The position numbers and the translations under genes are program-made. The notes beneath the pieces were generated by a model. That model searched no databases, was not told the origin of the DNA, and saw nothing but the letters and a program-made list of their open reading frames with translations. Shown piece after piece: positions 47,860-60,047 of a stretch of DNA of 64,000 nucleotides. This DNA comes from Sipunculus nudus (lineage: Eukaryota; Annelida; Sipuncula; Golfingiida; Sipunculidae), in contig CM049313.1 of assembly GCA_026874595.1 (NCBI GenBank), positions 72,656,659 to 72,720,658 on the forward strand, given 5' to 3'. Position 1 is the stretch's first letter, and every line of letters begins with the position of its first letter.

Positions 47860-50224
47860 TAGAAAAAAAAAATGCGTAAAAATTTGAAAAAAATACAGGG
47901 AGTGCCACCAGTGTACAGGAACTGATGAAACACTCCATGATCAATAAATATCCAAAAAATTATGGCTATCAAGGCATTAGTTATTCCGATACTGGAGCTT
48001 TTGTTTGTATCAAATTTTTAATTATTCTTGGGGGTATTTATGAGCCCTATAGCTCAGAGAATATGGGTAACAGAAACCTAATTTCAAGTTTCCAAGGAGA
48101 TTTTTCATTAAGTCTCCCTGGATATCAAGTAAGAAGATTCTAGGTACAGCAGTTACAGTTTGTGGCACGTTAACGGATGACCACTTCATTTGAAGGTCTC
48201 ATAAATAGAAAAAAAATGCCTAAAAAATTGGAAAAAAATACAGGTGGCGCCACCAGTTTGCAGGAACTGATGGAACACTCCATGATCAATATGCCTGCAA
48301 AGAATCATGGAGTTCAATGCATTGGTTATTCAGATACTGGAGTTTTGTATCAAATTTTTAATTATTCTGAGGGATACTTACTACAAAGGATTTAGGTAAC
48401 AGAGACCTAATTTCATGTTTTCACAGAGACTTTTCATGAACCTCCCTTGATGTCAAGTTAGAAGAATCTAGGTCCAGCGGTTACAATTTGTGCCCTGTTA
48501 ACAGATGACAGCTTCTTTGAAGGTCTCAAAAATAAAGAAAAAATTTCGTAAAAATTGAAAAAAAAATACAGATGGCGCCACCAGTTTGCAGGAACTGATG
48601 GAACATCCCATGATCAATATTCATGCAAAGAATCAAGGTGATCAATGCAGTAGTTATTCAGAGACTTGAGCTTTTGTATCAAATTTTGCATTATTCTGGG
48701 GGGAACATCGGAGCCCCATAGCTCCAAGGATATGGGTAACAGAGACCTAATTTCAGGTTTTCAAGGAGATTTTCCATGGACCTCCCTGGATATTAAGTTT
48801 GAAGATTCCAGGTCCAGTGGTTACGACTTGTGCCCTGTTAACAGATTACAGTTTCATTGAGGTTTGAAAAAAAAGAGAACAAAATTTGAAAAAAATACAG
48901 GTGGCGCCACCAGTCTGCAGGAAGTGATGGAACATCCCATGATCAATATTCATGCAAAGAATCTTGGTGATCAATGCAGTGGTTATTCAGATACTTGAGC
49001 TTTTGTATCAAATTTTGCATTATTCTGGGGGATACTTCAGAGCCCCATAGCTCTGAGGTTTTGGGTAACAGAGACCTAATTCCAGGTTTCCAAGGAGACT
49101 TTTCATGGGCCTCCCCGCATGTCAAGATAGAAAATTCTAGGTCCAGCCGTTTTGATTTGTGCCCTGTTATCAGATGACCGCATCTTTTAAGGTATCAAAA
49201 ATAGAGAAAGAAAATTGTAAAATATAGAAAAAATACAGGTGGCGCCACCAGTCTGCATAAACCGATGAAACAGTCCATGATCAATATCCATGCAAAGAAT
49301 CATGGTGATCAATGCATTAGTTGTTCAGATATTTGAGTTTTTGTATCAAATTTTTATTATTCTGGGGGGGTACTTCAGAGCCCCATAGCTCGAAGGATAT
49401 GGGTAACAGAGACCACATTCCGGTTTCCATGGAGACTTTTCATAGGTCTCTCAGAATATCAAGAATGAAGATTCTAGGTCCAGTCTTTACGATTTGTGCC
49501 CTGTTAACAGATGTTCACATTTTTAAAGGTCTCAAAAATAGAGAAAAAAATTCGTAAAAAATAAAAAAATATAGGTGGTGCCACCAGTCTGCAGAAACTG
49601 ATGAAACATCTCATGATTAATATGTATGCCAAAAATCATGACCATCAGTATTGTAGTTACTGAGATATTGAAGTTTTTGTATGGAATTTTTCACTATTCT
49701 GAGGGGTACTTTGGGGCCCCATATCTCGAAGGACATGGGCAATAGAGACCTAATTTCTGGTTTCCATGGAGTCTTTTTATAGGTCTCTCAGAATATTAAG
49801 AATGAAGATTCTAGGTCCAGTCTTTACGATTTGTGCCCTGTTAACAGATGTTCACATTTTTAAAGGTCTCAAACATAGAGAAAAAATTCGTAAAAAATAG
49901 AAAAATACAGGTGGCGCCACCAGTCTGCAGGAACTGATGGAACATCTCATGATCAATATGTATGCCAAAAATCATGACCATCAGTGATGTAGTTAATGAG
50001 ATATTGGAGTTTTTGTATGAAATTTTTGACTGTTCTCGAAGGATATGGGTAACAGAGACCTAATTCCAGGTTTCCAAGGAGATTTTTCATGGACCTCTCT
50101 GGATGTAAAGTAAGAAGATTCCAGGTCCAGTGGTTACGATTTGTGCCTTGTTAACGGACGGACGGACGACGGACAAAGAGTGATCGCTATAGCTCAGATG
50201 ACTTACAGTCAGCTGAGCTAAAAA
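47860..50224 (-). repeat. seven-unit tandem array, about 330-bp period, with terminal hairpin
   Basis: Units are marked by GGTGGCGCCACCAGTCTGCA or a variant near 47900, 48243, 48571, 48900, 49238, 49574 and 49910 (spacing about 328-344 bp). Each unit has AACTGATGGAACA, a GAGCCCCATAGCTC-like word, GGGTAACAGAGACCTAATT, and CAAGGAGA. The right end has GTTAACGGACGGACGACGGA, CAAAGAGTGATCGCTATAGC, then the hairpin AGCTCAGATGACTTACAGTC AGCTGAGCT. It is thus the reverse-strand, amplified form of the repeat at 23.4, 28.6 and 56.6 kb. Confidence 0.9.
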
Positions 50225-50585
50225 ACAATAATTGCATCAAATACAGAAATAAAAAAGTATGTGATTTTCAATGGTGGACCCAGGCAAAAAATTACAGGTA
50301 ATGAATGGGTGGATTAATCTTCCCCAATTAGAAGCAAGCTTTGGTACCCAATAAATCATCTCTTAGCACAGCTTTATAGGAAATTTAAAAAAATGAATTA
50401 TCGAAAACAAAGATTAAATATCTTCTATAAATGGGTTGCTTATACCTAAAATTATAATGCATATGTAAATTGTATGTATTACAATGTCTCAGAAAATGTC
50501 TTTTCTGTTATATAGGCTATGCAATTAAAACTAAAACATCAAAGTCTGTCTGAAAACATTCTTATACATGCGCTCTTCTCTGTTA

Positions 50586-52930
50586 TCACTGGAAATTTCC
50601 AAAGATGTTGCGTCTTGTTGTTGACTGATTTGCGAATTCTCCGTCAAGTTCGTTGATATTAGTTGTGTCCAACAGTTCTTTGTGTACATTACATATGCAT
50701 ACACTGTTCAACCTCACCTGGCCCATTGTGCTGCGGAGCCAGGTTTTTAATCTTCGAAGAGTCGAGAATGTACGTTCGTTTTCGCAAGAAGTCACGGGAT
50801 AAACAAGAAGAAGCTTCATCAGAATGAATAACTGTGAAAACAAGGCCCTTACTTCTGAAGTCATCTTACGGTAGGCAGTCTTGGCTTCTTGGGGGGTTTC
50901 TGCTTTTGTTGTGCCTTTGAACATTTTCAGCTGTATGGAAAGCTGTGATATGTCTAACTCTGGATATGATTATGCCGTAACCTTGACATCCCCTGTGGTG
51001 ATCATACGTTCTAATTCCTTGTACGTAGACAGGCCAGATTGGTTTTCCTCACATCTAGATTTCAAAGCAGTGATCAGAAAATCTAGGAACTGGACATACT
51101 GCACTCTGTAATATTCTTCACCACTCGCAGGTTGGTAATGTGCTGCCGGTCCAGAATAACGTTTTGGGGGTTGTCGTCTTCTTGGTACTGTAATATCTCT
51201 CAGCTCATAATCCTTACATTTCTCAGTTGCCTCTTTGAATATATCAGCAAACTTTTCTTCCGTACGCAAGCTCTGAATTTCTGCAATAGTCACATGAACA
51301 GCAGACATCATTTCTGAAACATTAGCAGACTGTGCCTGCAGGGCACTGTTTAGCTGTTCCAGAATCGCTATAGGCTTCAGTGCCATCATCAATCCAAGTA
51401 GCGTTTCTCCTTTTAGAAATGTGTCAAGCAGACCATTGGCTTTGGTTGCCACCTCAGCAATGGTAGATTGTGATATTTCTTGTAGACAATGAATGATGGC
51501 CTGGTAGTGTATAAGGGCAGCATTAATTGGCCCAAAACGACAAAGCCATCTTGTTGGACAAAGTGGGCGAATACAGCCTGCTTTAGATGGGATGTCAGTG
51601 TCGCTATTACCTGCAGATATTTCCTCAAACCATGCCTTATGCTTTCCAGATCTTTTCAGCATAACCCCAAGCTCATGAACCCACTGAACTGAATCCCGGA
51701 TAAGCGGACATACATTGATTGATTGTTCCATAACTAAGTATACAATATGTGAGCTGCAATGTAGAAATAGTGCCAAGGGTTGTCTCTCCTTTATTTTGGC
51801 CTGGCAGCCTGAGTATTTTCCACTCATATTTGCGGCTCCATCGTAGGTTTGAGCCCGGAGATCATCAAGAGACAGATTTAATCTAGTGATCATATCAAGA
51901 ATCATATTGGCAATGGTCTCTCCAGTTGTTTCTGGTACCTGTTACAAGCCAAAGAAATCTTCATGAATGTTGAGTTCCTGGTCAACATGACGGAAGCAGA
52001 TTGTTTCCTGCTCTTTTCCCGTTATATCTTGTGTGCCGTCAACCATGATTCCATAAATGCCATGTTTCTTAACGGTAGCAGCTAAGTCTCTGATGATGTT
52101 ATGACTAAATGGATCTATCATATCTGTTTGAGCTAATCAAGAAGTAAAAGCAGTTGTTCTTTTGAGATAAGAACTCAGAATGGGATCATCATCAGCCCGC
52201 AATTTTAGTAGTTGCATGAAATTGCCTTCACCCTCGAGATGCCCACGAAAGGCTAATCCCTGACGTAACAAATATCTAACAGAGGTGAATAATTTCAACA
52301 AACAAGCTCTTGCTTCCTCTTGTCTCCTCTTGTGTGATTCATCGAGTAGGGCAGTAACAGATGGTTTCTTTATGGCACTGAACTGATATACTGCATTTTG
52401 GTGTGTCTTAGAGTTCTGATGAGCTTGGAAACGTTCTGGCTTTTTCCAGTTGTCAAAGCCAGCTGACAGAAATGCAGGTTCTTGCGCTTTTGCTAGTCTC
52501 AGCAGTCCCAAAGATTTTGCCTTTGAACATTGGAAACACAAAACCCTCTTTATTTCAGGTACATAATGTAGCCATGGGTATTGTGAGAACCATTTTTGCT
52601 GGAAAAATATTTTCTGAGACTCTGTTTGTTTGTACGGAATGCTTGATTCATGGGGCTGATAAGGTTCTTGATACTGTATCATTGGTGCCTCCTCACTTCC
52701 ACCGATGTTTGGTGCAGCTTGATCCTTTTTAGAGCTTGTGCATGGCATTGGTGCATTCTGTCCCTCTTCTGACTTTTCTGTTTCGGCTTAGATTTGCATG
52801 ATGTGTCCTCTCGCATAGAGCAGCTCCCCTGATCTTGATCGGAGTCTTTGCTAAAACTTTGAAGAAATGTTTTATGCTGGTGATCTTGGCTCTTTTTACC
52901 TTGGAGGATTCGCCACGTTCAGCAATTCTA
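50586..52930 (-). pseudogene. hAT transposase, ZMYM1/DUF4371 type, inactivated
   Basis: One minus-strand frame runs from ATG at 52748 to a stop at 50586 (721 codons) with three internal stops: TGA at 52139-52137 (codon 204), TAA at 51944-51942 (codon 269) and TAA at 50972-50970 (codon 593). Domain order: TTF-type zinc finger (for example QYPWLHYVPEIKRVLCFQCS, then HQNSKTHQNA), DUF4371 and RNase-H-like core (GIMVDGTQDI, QTYDGAANMSGKYSGC, LCPTRWL), and the C-terminal hAT dimerisation motif (CENERTFSTLRRLKTWLRS). Upstream, in shifted frames, KRAKITSIKHFFK and SFSKDSDQDQGS look like the usual N-terminus, so at least two frameshifts lie at 52750-52930. hAT transposases cut and paste DNA with an 8-bp target duplication. 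Few lesions in over 2 kb imply a fairly recent death. Confidence 0.9.
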
Positions 52931-53806
52931 TGTGTTAAAACGTCTTTACAAATGCACTCATTTCTCGCACAAACACAGGGTCTGTAGCCGTGAATTTTAG
53001 TATTTGCTGTTTATCGTCCTTTATGTGCTTTATTTTACTCCTCAAAACAAGTAATTTAATGGTCTTCATTCACACCCAGGTTAAGGTTTTTATCGGTTCG
53101 GTATATTCAGAAATATTGTTTCTCGTGGCCCTCGTGAAATATCCACACAATATTTAAACTGCTTTGAGTTATTTAAAGTTCCACAGTTCTGAATGCACAT
53201 TGCTTAAATATATGTGTTGTAATATTTGACCAATGCTTAGGATACACATTCTCCTTTTATGAAAATAAATAAAATCAGTCAAAATAGGCTTCACTCACCT
53301 CTGACAATCAGATGGACTTCATAAACTAAACCAAACAAAACTAATGCCAGGTACTTAACTGTAAGTAACTGCCCTGTAAATCCAAGGAAAAGGAACCAGG
53401 TGTTGTCAGATTGTCTGATTAATCGCAGATCAAAAAGTGTTGGTCGAGAACAGCTTGGCAATAAGGTACAAGATATGAGTATGGGCACACATTACACATC
53501 TCTCTGTTATAATGAATATTCTCTTCAAATAGTTATATTGATGTAATATTAATAAAATTGGCATACTCCTGGAAACTATCCCAAATCACAAATTCTAGTT
53601 TGACATAAGGAGGTATATTTGTGCATAAATTGCAATAGTCTTGCTAGTAAATACATGTAATAATTAATTTCCAGTGTGTAAACCTCATGCTCTGAAACCT
53701 GGGGGGGGGGGGGGGGTGATGATTACCTTGATCATCCCCCCCCCCGGCTGAAAATTGGGGGGATATATACCCCCATCCCCCCTGTATTGACGCCCCTGAT
53801 TGTAAA

Positions 53807-54045
53807 CACAGCAATGTTGGCAAACAGAAAAAACTATGTTACCTTCCTGGTTGCTTGCATTTGTGCTGAAATATAAGGATCAGTAGTTGCAAAACATCTT
53901 TTTAAAACTCGGGTTCATCAGACTTCCTGAAAGATGTCCTTGTTGAAAGTGTTTGGTTTATTTTGGCAGGCCCCCACATGTTATAAACATGTGGATTAAA
54001 ACAAACAGCTTTCGTGCGGTTTGATTGGTGTTTTCTGGGCTAATT
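53807..54045. other. no feature recognised
   Basis: Short spacer between the hAT right end and the first 1.39-kb repeat. Confidence 0.4.
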
Positions 54046-55437
54046 TAAGCGAATCTGTGAGCTTATGCGATGGTGCGGCGAAGTCCGTCGTGCGTCAGTG
54101 CGTAATGCGTCTTCTGTACGTTAACCCATATTATCTCGAAAACGGCAGGAGCTTGCATTACCAAACTTTATGCAAAAAATCAGTCATCTAAGAAACTCTA
54201 TCGGATTTAGGTTTTTTTTTTGGCTGTCTGCATTTACTTAGATTTTATAGGGAATAGCTTAAAAACCTTTAAAAATATTCTTCTCCTAAATCGTCCAACC
54301 AAATTGTCCAATATTTCATAGAAATAATCCCAGAAAACAATCTCTCTCAAGTGAGTTTGTTCAAATGCTTCCAGTTCGGTGATTTTTGGCCGAGTTATGG
54401 GAAGTTGAACTTCGTCATCATACCAAAAAAGCATACTTAAATTACAATCTCAGAAACGGCTGGAGCTATCATCACCAATTTTATGCCAATGTTGGTCACA
54501 TGAGTCGTATCTGAAATTGAGGTAAAGGTGGCGCCACCTGCATCGACCTTTAATGTAGGGGGGTCATCAGTGCCCGTATCATACTTACGGCTACAAAAAA
54601 CTTCTTCTCTGAAACCATATGTGAAAAAATTGTTTAATATCGCACAGAAATGATCCTAGGGTAGTGCTTTCTGAAGTTTGTTCAAATTGTCTCAGTTCAG
54701 TGACTTTTAGCTGAGTTATGGGAAGCTGAATTTAGTCATATGCTGTAACATCCCCATTTTAGCTCAGTGGCTGCAAAGATCTTTTCAAAAACCACTGGGC
54801 TAGATTCTTAAATCTCACACATTAATTATCCTTAGATGTTGATAATTCAAGTTTGTTCAAATGGTTTTGGTTCAGTGATTTTTGGCTGAGTTATGGGAAG
54901 CTTAACTTAGCCATTTTGCTGTATTTTCCCATATGAGATATAAACCTGTAAAACGTTTTTTGAATGATGCCACTGAGGCCAATTTGTTTAATATTTTACA
55001 AGAATAATCCTCTGAATAATTTTTATAATAATTGTTTTTTATGGTTCCAAAGAATGAATTTTGGCTGAATTATAAAGATTGAATTGAGTCATTTTACCAT
55101 ATATGTTAGCTGTGTGAAGCACATACATCTAGCCTGGCACCAGTTTATCAGCATCCGTTGCATCATGCCTCTATAGACATTTAGATTTCAGGTTATCTAT
55201 TGTTAATATTGACAAGAATGTTTTTAAAAAGCTTTTAAAAAATATAGATTTATGATTTTAGATATTCCTCATGCCAGGCAATTTTTACAATTACAGGTAT
55301 ACAGCTTTCTGTGGGTATATAAAGACGGCATGGATTATAAATAATTGGTTTCCATACTCAACTTAATTCAAGATTTTGCCATCAGTGAGATGTATCTGTA
55401 TTATAATTTTGCTTTCAATATGCATCTGTAGTAATTT
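54046..55437 (+). repeat. 1.39-kb repeat, copy A
   Basis: Begins AGCGAATCTGTGAGCTTATG CGATGGTGCGGCG with GTCCGTCGT words, contains GGTGGCGCCACC at 54527-54538 and ends near TATGCATCTGTAGTAATTT. It aligns along its length with 60937-62326. Not recognised as a known transposon superfamily; no protein coding. Confidence 0.85.
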
Positions 55438-56245
55438 ATAGCGAACCTGTGAGCTAATGCGATGATGTGGCAGTGTTCGTCGTCCGTACGTTAACCCATA
55501 CTATTTTGAAAACATAATCTTTTATACCAACTCTCTCAAGTTTGTTCGAATGGTTCAAGTTCGGTGAATTGTGGCCGAGTTACAGGAAGTTGAACTTAGT
55601 CATCTATCAAAAAAAAGCACACTAAAATGACAGTCTCGGCAAGAGCTATCATCACCAAATGTTATGCCAGTGTTGGACACATGAGTCATATATGAAATTC
55701 AGGTATTGGTGGTGCCACCTGCATTGGCCATTTTTTGTACGGGGGTCATTGGTCATCTGTACATTAACCCATAATTTCTCAGGAATAGCAGGAGCTACCA
55801 TCCCCAGATTTTATGCAATAATCTGTCACATATCAGATTTTGTGGGATTCAGCTTATTTTTTGCTATCTGCATCAACTTAGATTTTATAGGGTAAAAGCT
55901 GAAAATCTTTTAAGTCTTCTTCTTGTAAACGGTCCAGCCAAATTATTCAATATTTTACAGAAATAATCCCAGAGGCAAGCCCTCCCAAGTTTTTTCAAAT
56001 GGTTTGCATTTGATGAATTTTAGTGGGATTACATGAATCTGAACAGTCATTTCGCCAAGTAAGCATACTGACAAAGTAATCTCAGAAATGACAGAAGCTA
56101 GCATTACCAAGGATTGTGCAAATGTTGGTGACATGACTCATATTTGAAGTTGCAGATTTTGTGGTGCCACTTACATTGACCTGTTGTGTATGGGCAAAAC
56201 CTCACAATTTTAGTCTCTTTCAGCTTAAAATGTTTATGACGAAAC
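55438..56245 (+). repeat. 1.39-kb repeat family, partial copy C
   Basis: Starts AGCGAACCTGTGAGCTAATG immediately after copy A and follows its order (GTTAACCCATA, CTCTCTCAAGTTTGTTCGAA, GGTGGTGCCACCTGCAT) before diverging. Confidence 0.75.
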
Positions 56246-56640
56246 TGTCAAGTTGAATCGTTCAATTTTTCAAAAGAATTATCCAAGGACATGGTTCTAT
56301 CAATCATATCAGAAACGCTTAAGTTGGTTTTATGGCCATTATTATGTCTATTTCAAACTGAGGACTGCAAAACTGTTCTTCTACAAAATTATTGTTTCAA
56401 TTATAACTTCTGTATTTCTACAGAGGAATTTTATATATCAGCCTGAAATTGGGCAAGTATATACTTATCGAATAGCTTTGTCGTATACAAGACTGTTGGT
56501 GCCACCTACAATAATTTTTGCACAGTGTGTGTCCCTGCTTATTTTCAGGAGGGGTTTGATATATTATTCTGAAATTGGGCATATGTATATATCTCTGATA
56601 GCTTTGTTGTATACAAGACTGGTGGTGCCAGCTACAATCA
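56246..56640 (+). repeat. repeat units with GGTGCCACC punctuation
   Basis: Two units of about 120 bp with GAAATTGGGCATATGTATAT and ATAGCTTTGTTGTATACAAG ACTGGTGGTGCCA words, matching parts of 62990-63220. Confidence 0.65.
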
Positions 56641-57130
56641 TTTTTAGCTCAGCTGACTGTAAGTCAACTGAGGTATAGGAATGGCGCTTTGTCCGTCGTC
56701 CGTCCGGCCGTCCGGTTGTCCGGCCGTCCGTTAGCAGGGCACAGATCGTAACTGCTGGACCTAGAAACTTTTAAGTGTATATCCAGAGAGGTCAATAAAA
56801 AATCTTCTGTGAAACCTGAAATTAGGTCACTGCGACCTATATCCTCCGAGCTATGGGGCTTGAAAGTACCCCCCCCCCCCCCCAGAATAATCAAAAATAT
56901 TATACAAAACCTCCAATATCTTGATAATTGATGCGTATTATCATGAATCTTGCCTTGAATATTGACCATGGCTAGTTTTGTAAGTTCCCGAAAAGTGGTG
57001 GCGCCACCTAAATTTTTTTGTTATTTTAGCGAATATTTTTTTATTTTTTATTTTTTACAATAAAATGACAACAATCATGTCAGTTTCTAAGCGGTAATTA
57101 CATTTAGTGTCCTAAAACCTGGTGTGTTTA
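56641..57130 (+). repeat. hairpin-family repeat, uninterrupted copy
   Basis: TTTTTAGCTCAGCTGACTGT AAGTCAACTGAGGTA, then GTCCGTCGTCCGTCCGGCC, GTTAGCAGGGCACAGATCGT, GGTGGCGCCACC at 56997-57008 and ATGACAACAATCATGTCAGT. Serves as the uninterrupted reference for the split copy in STOML2 intron 1. Confidence 0.85.
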
Positions 57131-58080
57131 TTGATCACAAGTGGATGCCATATAGTTATCACTCTGTCTGTCTGTATGTCTGTCTCACTGTCTGTCTGTC
57201 CATCCGTCCATCCACACAAATTTGTTTCCAGATGATAACTCCAGGTTGTATTGACACATGGATTTCAAACTTGACTTACATATGGCCCACCACTAAAGCA
57301 AGAACCTATATGATTTTGGGGTCATAAGGTCACTTCATAAATAAATAAAAAAAAAAAACACACACAATGTCCATGTGTATAGAACATTTTGTTTCGTGTA
57401 ACTTCAAATACAAATGTTTGTTTTCCAGTTTGTTTGAAAAAGGTGACCGTGCGAAAATTTGAGTGTGTTAGGAACAACCTTATAATGTTACATTTCTCTG
57501 TGTTTGTTCCACTGGAAGAAATTGCAAAATAAAATGTCGATGACTCCTTTATTTTCGAGTAGAAAATAATTTAAGGTAAAGATATTAGGATCTATCACAG
57601 TAGGGTAAGATAGGTCCTGGTAAATTTCCTTATACGACTTTGAAAGAATAAAAAGTGCTTATACAAAAGAAATTTTTTCTTAAAATATTATTATAGTCGA
57701 GGAGGTTGGACCATAATTAGTAATAAGATTTTGAAAAATAATTTAATACTAGGTGATGAAATTCGGGAGAACATCTCATTTGAAATTAACGTGTTCACCA
57801 ATAATGCTAACAATTTCAATCGTTATTTAAGCTGAAAAAGAAACTTTCCGACTATAAGGCCGTCAAGTGTGACAATCCTGTGTTTACAGAGCTTTTAGCC
57901 CCGCACTTGGCCCATTGTGGACGGCAAAGGAGGAGGATGCAAGCTATGCAGGGCGAAGTTCTGGGCTGGCAGAAAAAAAAATTCCTTATAACAATGGATA
58001 TCAGTGGAATGGGTTGCCCAGAAAGTGACAATTTGTGTTCAAAGAGAGAAATAGGCAATTAAGAGATAGGCAAGAATCAA
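57131..58080. other. no confirmed gene; CTGT-rich microsatellite
   Basis: Degenerate TCTGTCTG/CCATCCGT run at 57163-57218. A 60-codon plus-strand frame at 57880-58062, which follows a TGTTTACAG acceptor-like site, was not recognised. Confidence 0.35.
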
Positions 58081-58527
58081 AGGACGCGGTCACAACACGC
58101 TGCGGTCACCGCAAACCATAGAGTACCGTGCGGTTTTGGGGACCGCAGGAATACTTACGCCTCGGTCGCAACCCGCTGCGGTCACCGCACACCGTAGATC
58201 ACTGTTCGGTTTTTGAAACCACAGGAATACTTATGCGGCCGACGTGCGGGAACGGCACGGTGTCTTCCTCATTCTTACGGCCATCGCACGGTAAAGTAAG
58301 CTAACCCTGCGGACGCCGTAAGCTAACCTTGCGGAAGTCGAAAAAATCCCCTTACGACAGCCGCAGGTACACCGTACTTCTCTCGGGTAGCCGAGTAGGC
58401 GTTAAAAATCGCACGTGCATCCTACGACATCCATACGTCTACTGTACGGTGCCCGTACAGAGCCCGTAGGTGGCTGCCTGACGCACGGCCGCCGCATCAA
58501 CTTAAGCGCTTGCGCTAATGTCAGTTA

Positions 58528-59965
58528 AGGCGGTTTCACACCGGATGCGTACGAACGAATTTTACGTCCGAACGAAAATTTGCTGTACGAACGAAAAAAT
58601 AAAACACTTTATTTTATGTTGGTGCATACACACCTAATCCGAACGATGCTATCCGAACGAAAAATTAGAACATGTTCTATTTTTTGTCGTTCGCATCGGA
58701 CAAGAAAGACTTCTTTTCACCTTCAACACAAAAGAGCTGGAATATTTTTAACCAGATTGGTTCATTTATACGTTACCTTTTTGATATATATGTAATACTG
58801 TACAACATAGAAGTGTTGTTTCCTTGTTCACTATTTTAAAATTATGGGATGAAAATATAAATACAGGGATTATTTTTATTTAAATCAAATTTATTTGATT
58901 TAAACAGATATTTAAGACATTTTTTTAGCTCAAGGTTTTTTCACTTAAACCAGACTTCTTTTCTATATAATCTGTAAATTTCCTGGGGGGGGGGGGGGGA
59001 GGGAATATATTTTTATCAAAAGGGATTTCAATTGCCGCTAGGCCACTTATTTTAATTTACAATCGGGGATAGAACAGACTTTTAAACCAGGTTTAGATGT
59101 AACTTTTTCATGGTAAATTCTAATACTTAATATATTATTTGCAATATATTAAAGTTATTCTCTGAAAGCGGGGAGGGATGATTACATTGCTCATCCCCCC
59201 TAGCCCCCCCCCCCCTATATTGACGCCCCTGAATATAAGTCAACTGTGTAAGCGATATGAACACAAATTTGCGACATTATCCAGGACAGGCTGTTCATTA
59301 CCAATAAAAAATCAGCGGTAAATATAGAGAAAAAAAATCATGGAACAATAACTTTTTTCATTTGTGTTTTGTATCATTATCATAGTATTATTTTTAGTTC
59401 AACGTTTTGCATTTAAACAGAAGTTTCATAGCTGTGCGCAGACTGTTCAAAATCATATTGGCAGATTTGAAAATGAAATATAAATCAAACTTAACTAGTG
59501 ATTCAAACTTTAATTTAACTTGAAATGCTGCAGTTACAGTGGCATCCGTTCTCTTGAAACAAGAGGTTGCGCAATTATTTTTAAATTCATGTTGAAATAG
59601 GAATTTTGGTCGAGTGAGTGGTAAATATTATTTTCAATTATACAGTCAGTACACTCAGAGATAAAAACTTTATTATTAATAATTATTAATTAAAAATTAA
59701 TGAGAAAATCAATTTACACGTTCAGAAATATTCGACATTTTTATATAGGTCTATATATAAAGCCTATATTTTAAGTGCATCTGATATATTGCTCATATAT
59801 CTGTCCATTATGAATTTCGGAGACGAAAATTCCTCGGTCGGAAACCAAAAATATCGTTCGGATTTGGTGTGAATGAAATTTCGGATGCGACAGGATTTTA
59901 GTCGGAACGACAGAAATATTCGTTCGTGTCATATTCGTTCGGACGCATCCGGTGTGAAACGGCCT
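58528..59965. mobile_element. TTA-flanked element, PIF/Harbinger-like target, nested
   Basis: Left end AGGCGGTTTCACACCGGATG and complemented right end AGGCCGTTTCACACCGGATG differ at one base in twenty, then both continue CGT.CGAACGAAT. TTA flanks both ends (58525-58527 and 59966-59968). A 3-bp TWA duplication is typical of PIF/Harbinger elements. Interior is AT-rich with no transposase; it also holds a hAT-type end at 59231. Confidence 0.8.
58983..59231. mobile_element. hAT-type terminal fragment inside the TTA-flanked element
   Basis: TATTGACGCCCCTG ends at 59231, preceded by GGGATGATTACATTGCTCAT and C-runs, the same layout as the hAT right end at 53700-53798. A G-run at 58985-59000 may mark the other side, but no complete left terminus is seen. 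Confidence 0.55.
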
Positions 59966-60047
59966 TTACGGTCGTTGCGGAGCCCCTGCGGCCTTTGAAA
60001 AACGCACGGTTGCCGTATGGCGACCGTATCCCGGTTGTGACCGAGGC

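Larger units (their letters stand above)
47097..53798 (-). mobile_element. hAT element (termini 6.7 kb apart) with nested repeat array
   Basis: CAGTGGCGTCAAT at the left and the complement of the right end, CAGGGGCGTCAAT, match at 12 of 13 bases, and both lead into G-runs followed by ATGAT. The 8-bp flanks TTTATAAA (47089-47096) and ATTGTAAA (53799-53806) agree at 6 of 8 positions, as expected for an aged hAT target duplication. Inside are the minus-strand transposase remnant and, towards its 3' side, the foreign tandem array at 47.9-50.2 kb. That these two ends belong to one insertion is inference. Confidence 0.6.
58081..60047. mobile_element. GC-rich element with CGGTCACAAC inverted ends, carrying nested insertions
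   Basis: Left end GACGCGGTCACAACACGCTG and the complemented right end GCCTCGGTCACAACCGGGAT are similar inverted repeats. The retained left part (58081-58524) and right part (59969-60047) are GC-rich with many CCGTACGG/GCGGTC words; the first 75 bp recur in tandem at about 58157. It is interrupted by the element at 58528-59965. Non-coding; superfamily unassigned. Confidence 0.65.

Noticed and set aside
48666-49557. Repeated frames with the motif SEPHSSKDMGNRDLI in successive array units
   Set aside because: Each is closed by stops at similar places, lacks a conserved start and is simply the same repeat unit translated; listed only as part of the array.
57880-58062. 60-codon plus-strand frame after an acceptor-like TTTACAG
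   Set aside because: No donor, no family match, and it adjoins a transposon cluster.
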